A program made the position numbers and the translations under genes. 64,000 bases of DNA from an uncultured Prevotellaceae bacterium (GTDB taxonomy: Bacteria; Bacteroidota; Bacteroidia; Bacteroidales; Bacteroidaceae): positions 1 to 64,000 of the forward strand of contig CAMWKZ010000005.1 in NCBI GenBank assembly GCA_947174945.1, in the 5' to 3' direction. This document shows, piece by piece, positions 57,933-64,000 of the stretch (positions are counted from its first letter, which is position 1; every line of letters starts with the position of its first letter). Under the pieces are notes generated by a model that was given only the letters and a program-made list of their open reading frames with translations, was not told the origin of the DNA and searched no databases.

Positions 57933-58640
57933 ATGAAAAGCAACGAAAAGATTGTGGCAGCGTCCATCGTGGCGCTCGGTATCGTCGTGATGGGATTTGC
58001 CCTGCGAAGCGGTATCGTTACGTTCAAGGACATGGACAGAAGCGTCAGCGTGAAAGGTCTGGCTGAACGCGAAGTGATGGCCGACAAGGTGACGTGGCCG
58101 CTGATATACAAGGAACTGGGCAACGACCCTGCCGAGATGTACGAGACGCTGGAGAGGAAGAACAAGCAGGTGGTGGTGTTCCTGAAGTCGGCAGGCATCA
58201 AGGATGACGACATCAACGTCAACCCGCCCGTCATCAGAGACCGTCAGGCCGATAGCTACGGCAACGAGACCATGAGCTTCCGATACATGGCCACCAGCGT
58301 CATCACCGTCACTTCGTCCGAGGTAGACAAGGTGCGCTCCCTCATGCGCCGACAGGCGGAGCTGATGAAGCAGGGTATTGCACTGGTGACGGAGGAGTAC
58401 GGCAGCAAGAGCATCGTCTATGAGTTTACGGGGCTGAACAAGGTTAAGCCTGAGATGGTGGAGGAGGCTACCAAGAACGCCCGCATCACGGCACAGAAGT
58501 TTGCCGATGACTCAGGCAGTTCCCTCGGTGATATAAAGAATGCCCAGCAGGGCCAGTTCTCCATCGACAACCGCGACGACAATACGCCTTACATCAAGAA
58601 ACTGAGGGTGGTCAACACCATCGTCTACTCCCTGAAGTAG
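57933..58640 (+). CDS. SIMPL domain protein (DUF541)
   Basis: A 235-residue protein anchored by an N-terminal helix (residues 7-26, IVAASIVALGIVVMGFALRS), with the SIMPL/DUF541 domain facing the periplasm: RSVSVKGLAEREVMADKVTW, the IKDDDINVNPP segment, and FADDSGSSLGDIKNAQQGQF. Members are envelope proteins linked to oxidative stress or kinase signalling; the exact role is unknown. ATG 57933 follows a promoter and ribosome site (AAGGAGA); an in-frame ATG-like start inside the promoter was rejected. Confidence 0.88.
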   Translation: MKSNEKIVAASIVALGIVVMGFALRSGIVTFKDMDRSVSVKGLAEREVMADKVTWPLIYKELGNDPAEMYETLERKNKQVVVFLKSAGIKDDDINVNPPVIRDRQADSYGNETMSFRYMATSVITVTSSEVDKVRSLMRRQAELMKQGIALVTEEYGSKSIVYEFTGLNKVKPEMVEEATKNARITAQKFADDSGSSLGDIKNAQQGQFSIDNRDDNTPYIKKLRVVNTIVYSLK

Positions 58641-58670
58641 TCAGATACCTGCTGATGCCCATCACTGCCC

Positions 58671-58690
58671 AGCCTATCATCAGATAGGCT
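58671..58690. terminator. Hairpin between SIMPL and esterase genes
   Basis: AGCCTATC at 58671-58678 and GATAGGCT at 58683-58690 with a 4-base loop. It lies between convergent genes and touches the esterase stop. T runs are weak. Confidence 0.6.
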
Positions 58691-59468
58691 ATTCTGCTCC
58701 GTAGAATATTAAGTATTTCCGTATGTTGTCTTTGATGTACTGAAGGTTGTGATGTCCTGGGAATATATGGTGCTCAACGCTGACCCCGTGTGCCCTTAAC
58801 TTATCGGACAAGGATTTAGCAGTCTTGTTGAAACCGCCTTCATCTTGCTCTCCAGCATCCAGATACCATTGTTGTTGCTGATGGAGCTCCTCGTATCTGT
58901 CAAACGCCAGCGGATTGCTTGCATGGAATCTAGCCTCATCTCCATAATAGGGCACGTCGGATGCGTCCAGTTCCGCTTCTATGGCTGGCATGTGTCCTCC
59001 TATTCGGGAGAACAGCTCAGGGTATTGCAATCCGTAATGGGTGGCTGCAAACCCACCAGCCGATGCGCCCCCGACAAATCTATATTCCCTGTTGGGTATG
59101 GTCTTGAAATGACGGTCGATATAGGGAACAACCTCTTTAATGAAATAGTCCTCGTATCTGCCCATGTCAATCGTCATTCCATTTGCAGCCGCCCGACGCG
59201 GTACTTCTGATGTATTCAGCCCTCGGCTGTTATCCATTCTCGGACAGACTATCACCATCGGACTTATTTGCTTGGATGCTATAAGCCCGTCTGCTACCGA
59301 TTGTATTCCCAATTCGGCCATAATGTCCTCGTTTCCGCTTCTTCCGTGCAGAAAGTAGAGGGCAGGAAACCTTACGTTCCCATCATAGCCGTCAGGCAGG
59401 TAAATAGAGAAAGGCATCTGCTTGCCCAGTGCGCCACTATGTATGCTGCCGTATTGAACCTCACTCAT
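58689..59468 (-). CDS. Alpha/beta-hydrolase esterase (esterase D-like)
   Basis: A 259-residue cytosolic hydrolase of the putative esterase family. The fold start LGKQMPFSIYLPDGYDG is followed by ALYFLHGRSGNE (oxyanion side), the nucleophile elbow GGASAGGFAATHYG with serine near 125, an aspartate in LDAGEQDEGG and the catalytic histidine in PGHHNLQY near 244. Relatives act on feruloyl or acetyl esters or S-formylglutathione. No signal peptide. The start overlaps the uvrA stop by 8 bases, so it is co-transcribed with uvrA. Confidence 0.82.
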   Translation of the reverse strand: MSEVQYGSIHSGALGKQMPFSIYLPDGYDGNVRFPALYFLHGRSGNEDIMAELGIQSVADGLIASKQISPMVIVCPRMDNSRGLNTSEVPRRAAANGMTIDMGRYEDYFIKEVVPYIDRHFKTIPNREYRFVGGASAGGFAATHYGLQYPELFSRIGGHMPAIEAELDASDVPYYGDEARFHASNPLAFDRYEELHQQQQWYLDAGEQDEGGFNKTAKSLSDKLRAHGVSVEHHIFPGHHNLQYIKDNIRKYLIFYGAE

Positions 59469-62280
59469 CGAGCTTGTCTTTTAGGAACTTGCCCGTCAGG
59501 CTGTTCTTGCAGTCGGCGACTTCCTCAGGCGTGCCGCATATTACCACCTCACCGCCGCGGTCGCCTCCGTCGGGGCCCATGTCAATGATGTGGTCGGCGC
59601 ACTTGATGACTTCCATGTTGTGCTCAATGATGAGGATGGAGTGGCCGCGCTCAATAAGGGCATTGAAGGCGGCAAGCAGTCGCTCAATGTCGTGGAAGTG
59701 CAGGCCGGTGGTAGGCTCGTCGAAGATAAAGAGGGTGGGGTCTTGCTTCTCCTGCCCGATGAAGTAGGCCAGCTTGACACGCTGGTTCTCACCGCCCGAG
59801 AGCGTGGAGGAGTTTTGTCCCAGCTTGATGTAGCCCAGTCCGACATCCTCAAGCGTCTTCAGTCGGCTGACGATGGTCTTCTGTCCGTGCTCGCCAAAGA
59901 ACTGCACGGCCTCTGAGATGGTCATGTTCAGCACGTCGTCAATGTTCTTGCCTTCGTAGCGGACGTCCAGAATGTCGTGCTTGAAGCGGTGGCCGTGGCA
60001 AGCCTCGCATTGCAGCACCAAGTCGGCCATGAACTGCATCTCCACCGTGATGACACCGGCTCCCTTGCACTCGTCGCACCGCCCGCCGTCGGCATTGAAC
60101 GAGAAGTACTGCGACGTGAAGCCCATCTGCTTCGACAGGGGCTGCTCGGCAAACAGGTCTCGAATGGCATCGTATGCCTTGACATAGGTGGCTGGGTTGG
60201 AGCGTGTCGACTTGCCGATAGGGTTCTGGTCTACAAACTCCACGTGCTTGATGGCCGTGTAGTCACCCTCCAGTCCCCCGTATTCGCCTGGCGCGTCACA
60301 CACCTCGCCTAAATGGCGCTTGAGGGCAGGGTAGAGTATGCCCTTGATGAGCGACGACTTACCGCTGCCGCTGACACCCGTGACCACGGTCATGACGTTT
60401 AGCGGTATCTGCACGTCAATGCCCTTCAGGTTATTCATACGCGCACCCTTGACAATGATGCTGTGGTTCCACGGGCGATGGCTTTTGGGAACGGGTATCT
60501 CATCTTCGTGCGTCAGATAGCGCACGGTATAGCTCTTGGGATATTTCTTCAGTGATTGCTTCTTGATGTCGGCAGCATGGCCTTCAAACACGACCTCGCC
60601 ACCCAGCCGGCCTGCATCGGGGCCAACGTCAATCAGGTAGTCGGCAGCACGCATGATTTCCTCGTCGTGCTCCACAATAACCACCGTGTTGCCCAAGTCG
60701 CGCAGTTCTTTCAGCACATTGATAAGACGGTCGGTGTCGCGGGAATGTAGCCCGATGCTCGGCTCGTCTAATATATACAGCGAGCCTACGAGCGAAGAAC
60801 CTAACGAGGTAGTCAGGTTGATGCGCTGGCTCTCGCCCCCGCTTAGCGAGTTAGACATACGGTTCAACGTCAGGTAGCCCAGTCCTACATCCAACAAGAA
60901 TTGTAGGCGGGAGTTGATTTCCGTCAGCAGCCGACGGCCTATCAGCTGTTCTTGCTCCGTCAGCTCCACTTGGTCAAACCATTGCTTCAGTCGGACGACG
61001 GGCATCTGTACAAGGTCGCTGATGCTTCGGCCTCCTATCTTCACGTAGTCCGCCTCGGGCTTCAGTCGCGTACCGTGACACTTAGGGCATGTCGTCTTGC
61101 CACGATAGCGCGACAGCATGACGCGATACTGTATCTTGTACTGGTTCTCCTTCACCATCTGGAAGAAAGCGTCGATAGACACTTGGTCGTGAATGTCCTT
61201 CTTCTTGTCCGATGGCAGCCCGTGCCACAGCTGGTCCTTTTGCTTCTGCGTCAGGTTATAGTAAGGCTCAAAGATGGGGAAGTCATCCTTGGCAGCCCGA
61301 CGGCAGAACTCGTCTTTCCACATCCGCATCTTCTCGCCGTGCCAGCACACTACGCACCCGTCGTACACCGACAGCGTAGTGTTGGGGATAACCAAATGCT
61401 CATCAATACCGATAATCTTGCCGAATCCCTGACACTCAGGACAAGCCCCCACAGGTGAGTTGAACGAGAACAGATTGTCTGACGGCTCCTCAAATGCCAT
61501 GCCGTCGGCCTCGAAGCGCATTGAGAAGTCGTAGCAGATGTTGGAGGGCAGGAACATCAGACGGCACTCGCCCCGTCCTTCATAGAAAGCCGTTTCGGCA
61601 GAGTCCACCAATCGGGAGACAACATCCTTGGCATCGTCCACCGATAGGCGGTCGATGACTAAATAGAGTTGGGAGCCATTGCCCTGCGAGTGATTGGTGT
61701 CCGAATTGAGATAGTCGTCAATGCGCATGATATTGCCATCGACGGCCATACGGGCATATCCATTCTGTACATACAGCCTGAACTGCTGTTCCAGCGTGCG
61801 CCCCTCAGCCAAATGGATGGGAGCCATCACCACATATTTGGTGCCTGGTGCATACTGGCGTGTACATTCGATAATGTCTTCCGTCGAGTGCTTCTTCACC
61901 TCCTGTCCGCTAATGGGCGAATAGGTGCGCCCGATGCGGGCATAGAGCAGTCGCAGGTATTCGTATATCTCCGTTGTGGTGCCTACCGTTGAGCGAGGGT
62001 TACGTGAAATCACCTTCTGCTCAATGGCTATGGCGGGCGGTATGCCCTTGATGAAGTCGCACTCGGGCTTGTTCATGCGCCCCAAAAACTGGCGTGCATA
62101 GCTTGACAGGCTCTCCACATATCGGCGCTGTCCCTCGGCATAGAGCGTGTCGAAAGCCAGCGACGACTTGCCACTGCCCGATACGCCAGCCACCACTACC
62201 AGTTTGTTGCGAGGTATCTTGACGTCAACGTTCTTTAGGTTGTTGACCCTGGCCCCTTTTATCTCAATGTAGTCACTCAT
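59461..62280 (-). CDS. uvrA: Excinuclease ABC subunit A
   Basis: A 939-residue damage-recognition ATPase of nucleotide excision repair. Two ABC modules: Walker [17 protein letters not shown] near 31-46 and [16 protein letters not shown] near 640-655; signatures [11 protein letters not shown] near 487 and [12 protein letters not shown] near 830. Zinc-binding clusters appear as [16 protein letters not shown] and CDECKGAG...CEACHGHR. The ATG at 62280 ([18 protein letters not shown]) is chosen; an in-frame TTG 7 codons earlier overlaps the clpC end. It lies between clpC and the esterase on one strand. Confidence 0.97.
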   Translation of the reverse strand: MSDYIEIKGARVNNLKNVDVKIPRNKLVVVAGVSGSGKSSLAFDTLYAEGQRRYVESLSSYARQFLGRMNKPECDFIKGIPPAIAIEQKVISRNPRSTVGTTTEIYEYLRLLYARIGRTYSPISGQEVKKHSTEDIIECTRQYAPGTKYVVMAPIHLAEGRTLEQQFRLYVQNGYARMAVDGNIMRIDDYLNSDTNHSQGNGSQLYLVIDRLSVDDAKDVVSRLVDSAETAFYEGRGECRLMFLPSNICYDFSMRFEADGMAFEEPSDNLFSFNSPVGACPECQGFGKIIGIDEHLVIPNTTLSVYDGCVVCWHGEKMRMWKDEFCRRAAKDDFPIFEPYYNLTQKQKDQLWHGLPSDKKKDIHDQVSIDAFFQMVKENQYKIQYRVMLSRYRGKTTCPKCHGTRLKPEADYVKIGGRSISDLVQMPVVRLKQWFDQVELTEQEQLIGRRLLTEINSRLQFLLDVGLGYLTLNRMSNSLSGGESQRINLTTSLGSSLVGSLYILDEPSIGLHSRDTDRLINVLKELRDLGNTVVIVEHDEEIMRAADYLIDVGPDAGRLGGEVVFEGHAADIKKQSLKKYPKSYTVRYLTHEDEIPVPKSHRPWNHSIIVKGARMNNLKGIDVQIPLNVMTVVTGVSGSGKSSLIKGILYPALKRHLGEVCDAPGEYGGLEGDYTAIKHVEFVDQNPIGKSTRSNPATYVKAYDAIRDLFAEQPLSKQMGFTSQYFSFNADGGRCDECKGAGVITVEMQFMADLVLQCEACHGHRFKHDILDVRYEGKNIDDVLNMTISEAVQFFGEHGQKTIVSRLKTLEDVGLGYIKLGQNSSTLSGGENQRVKLAYFIGQEKQDPTLFIFDEPTTGLHFHDIERLLAAFNALIERGHSILIIEHNMEVIKCADHIIDMGPDGGDRGGEVVICGTPEEVADCKNSLTGKFLKDKLDE

Positions 62281-62297
62281 GTAGGTCTTTGCTTGCT

Positions 62298-64000
62298 TCA
62301 AGTGTTGAACGATAGCTCGTCCTTTCCTTCCACCTTATTTATATATATAGTAGCATCCGTCTGCAGGTCGCCGTTGACTATCAGTTCCGAGATGCCGTCC
62401 TCGATGTAGCTTTGGATGGCACGCTTTAGCGGGCGGGCACCATACTGCACGTCGTAGCCCTTTTCAGCCACAAACTGCTTTGCCTCATCGCTTAGCTCTA
62501 TGTGATAGCCCAGCTCGCCAATGCGCTTGTACAGTCCCTTCAGCTCTACGTCAATAATCTGCTTGATGGCTGCCAAGTCCAGTTGGTCGAAGGTGATAAT
62601 CTCGTCCAGACGGTTCAGGAACTCCGGCGAGAACTGCTTCGACAACGCTTTCTGCACTATCTGACGGGCGTGCTCCTTGTCCTGCTCGTTTAGCATCAGT
62701 GCCGATGTCGACGTGTTGAAGCCTACGCCACGCCCGAAGTCCTTCAACTGGCGCGTGCCAGCGTTGGATGTCATAATGATGACCGTGTTGCGGAAGTCGA
62801 CAAAGCGGCCATTGCCGTCGGTCAGTCGACCTTCGTCCAGCACTTGCAGCAACAGGTTGAACACGTTGCCGTGGGCTTTCTCTATCTCGTCCAACAGCAC
62901 GATGGAGTAGGGGCGACGGCGCACCCGCTCCGTCAGCTGGCCACCCTCCTCATAGCCTACATATCCCGGAGGCGCACCAATCAGTCGCGACACGTTGAAC
63001 GACTCGGTGTATTCGCTCATGTCTACCCGTATCAGTGCATCAGCCGAGCCGAACATAAACTCTGCCAGTTTCTTGGCCAGATAAGTCTTGCCGACACCCG
63101 TCGGGCCTAAGAACATGAACGCACCAATGGGATGGTTGGGGTCTTTCAGTCCTACTCGGTTGCGCTGGATAGCCCGTACCATCTTGTCGATGGCCTTGTC
63201 TTGGGCGATGACCTGACCTTTCAGTTCCTGCGCCATGCCTTTCAGTCGGATGCCCTCCTCCTGTGCCATGCGCTGTACGGGCACTCCCGTCATCATCGAT
63301 ACCACGTCGGCTACCTCATCAGCCGTCACCGTTTGGCGCACATCAGTCTCGCCGTCCAGCCACTTACGATTCAGCTCTTGCAGTTCGCGCTCCAGCACCG
63401 TTTGCCTGTCGCGATAGCCTGCTGCCAACTCAAAGTTCTGGTTGCTCACGGCCTGTTGCTTCTTCTCCGTCACGCGCTTGATTTCCTGTTCCTTCTCTGT
63501 AATCTCAGGCGGTATGTTGGCGTTCTTCAGGTGTACCCTCGAGCCAACCTCGTCCAGCGCGTCGATAGCCTTGTCAGGCATAAAGCGCTCCGTCACGTAG
63601 CGGGCTGTCAACTTGACACATGCTTCCAAGGCCTCGTCCGTATAGCTCACGTGGTGGTGGCGCTCATAGCGGTCGCGCAGGTTGTGCAGTATCTCCAGTG
63701 TCTCCTCGTTGGTTGTCGGCTCCACCTGTACCTTCTGGAAGCGGCGCTCCAGCGCACCGTCCTTTTCTATTGAGTTGCGATACTCGTCCAGCGTTGTCGC
63801 ACCGATGCACTGGATGGTGCCGCGAGCCAGCGCAGGCTTCAGGATGTTGGCAGCATCCATAGAACCCGGTGTCGAGCCGGCTCCAATCAGCGTGTGTATC
63901 TCGTCAACGAAGACGATGATGTCGGGGTTCTGCTCCAGTTCCTTTACCAGCATCTTCATGCGCTCCTCAAACTGGCCACGATACTTCGTGCCCGCCACGA
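62298..64000 (-). CDS. clpC: ClpC-type Clp protease ATPase, 5' part outside the window
   Basis: About 567 C-terminal residues of an AAA+ unfoldase that feeds ClpP; the N domain and first Walker A lie beyond the right edge. Visible are Walker B of the first ring (IIVFVDEIHTLIGAG), a short middle region with a UVR-like motif (NQNFELAAGYRDRQTVLERE), Walker A of the second ring GPTGVGKTYLAKKLAEF, and VDMSEYTESF and VLLDEIEKAH. The short middle domain favours ClpC over the ClpB disaggregase. It ends 17 bases before the uvrA start. No start codon is assigned. Confidence 0.9.
   Translation of the reverse strand, partial: VAGTKYRGQFEERMKMLVKELEQNPDIIVFVDEIHTLIGAGSTPGSMDAANILKPALARGTIQCIGATTLDEYRNSIEKDGALERRFQKVQVEPTTNEETLEILHNLRDRYERHHHVSYTDEALEACVKLTARYVTERFMPDKAIDALDEVGSRVHLKNANIPPEITEKEQEIKRVTEKKQQAVSNQNFELAAGYRDRQTVLERELQELNRKWLDGETDVRQTVTADEVADVVSMMTGVPVQRMAQEEGIRLKGMAQELKGQVIAQDKAIDKMVRAIQRNRVGLKDPNHPIGAFMFLGPTGVGKTYLAKKLAEFMFGSADALIRVDMSEYTESFNVSRLIGAPPGYVGYEEGGQLTERVRRRPYSIVLLDEIEKAHGNVFNLLLQVLDEGRLTDGNGRFVDFRNTVIIMTSNAGTRQLKDFGRGVGFNTSTSALMLNEQDKEHARQIVQKALSKQFSPEFLNRLDEIITFDQLDLAAIKQIIDVELKGLYKRIGELGYHIELSDEAKQFVAEKGYDVQYGARPLKRAIQSYIEDGISELIVNGDLQTDATIYINKVEGKDELSFNT

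Noticed and set aside
62298..64000. ClpB disaggregase as identity of the right-edge gene
   Set aside because: The middle region is short and UVR-like rather than the long ClpB coiled coil, so ClpC fits better.

Overview
The window looks like a chromosome segment of a Bacteroidales bacterium, most likely Prevotella or a close relative. The evidence is direct: nearly every transcription unit has the Bacteroidota promoter pattern (TTTG, 19-21 bases, TAnnTTTG), it carries type IX secretion genes (DUF5103 plug-like, PorD/DUF4835), a protein with a T9SS-type C-terminal sorting tail, serine palmitoyltransferase, DUF3127, DUF4301 and DUF4835 genes, and BspA-like and FISUMP-like surface proteins. No rRNA, CRISPR array, transposase or integrase was seen.

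Layout. 1-2083: a repeat-rich stretch, a two-gene restriction-modification system (D12-class adenine methylase plus HNH nuclease with a RanBP2-like zinc finger) and tRNA-Cys. 2111-12199: mostly core genes: a 50-residue FeoB-associated protein, a lipid kinase divergent from serine palmitoyltransferase, tRNA-Pro, a HAD phosphatase, a membrane-anchored propeller/AraC regulator without a kinase, a T9SS plug-like protein, lipoproteins and a DUF4861 protein. 12240-13457: a HipA-like kinase/DUF3037 pair. 13488-24940: an AT-richer accessory cluster transcribed one way. It holds a 126-bp nested palindrome, a roughly 290-nt structured RNA with its own promoter and terminator, a LytTR regulator, two FHA proteins, a PP2C phosphatase, a transmembrane Ser/Thr kinase with a MORN-like tail, an exported caspase-like protease, two paralogous membrane proteins with EF-hand loops, an LRR protein and FISUMP proteins. 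It reads as one phosphothreonine-signalling pathway wired to a secreted caspase and surface proteins, and I regard it as the best candidate for an undescribed system.

26619-35545: an AT-rich island of about 8.9 kb bounded by a perfect 42-bp direct repeat, inserted at the dnaB promoter. It encodes a disulfide-peptide export system: double-glycine precursor, C39 peptidase/ABC exporter, HlyD adaptor, TlpA-like thioredoxin, VKOR-thioredoxin fusion, a DUF3244 protein and a TPR/HTH membrane regulator with a probable direct-repeat operator. It has no visible recombinase.

35518-48193: core genes again. dnaB faces a conserved leftward run dnaN, dnaQ-like exonuclease, coaBC, porD, recN and a TPR protein with a dead protease domain. 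Then come DUF3127 (SSB-like tail), DUF4301 and a TPR histidine kinase lacking its phosphoacceptor histidine. 48194-64000: a repeat-rich gap, a 1493-residue M60 (mucinase-type) protease, a CDF transporter, an arsR-arsF-arsG-thioredoxin-arsP type operon probably for organoarsenicals, a SIMPL protein, an esterase, uvrA and the 3' part of clpC, which runs off the right edge.

All family names are from reading the translated proteins by eye. No database search was possible.
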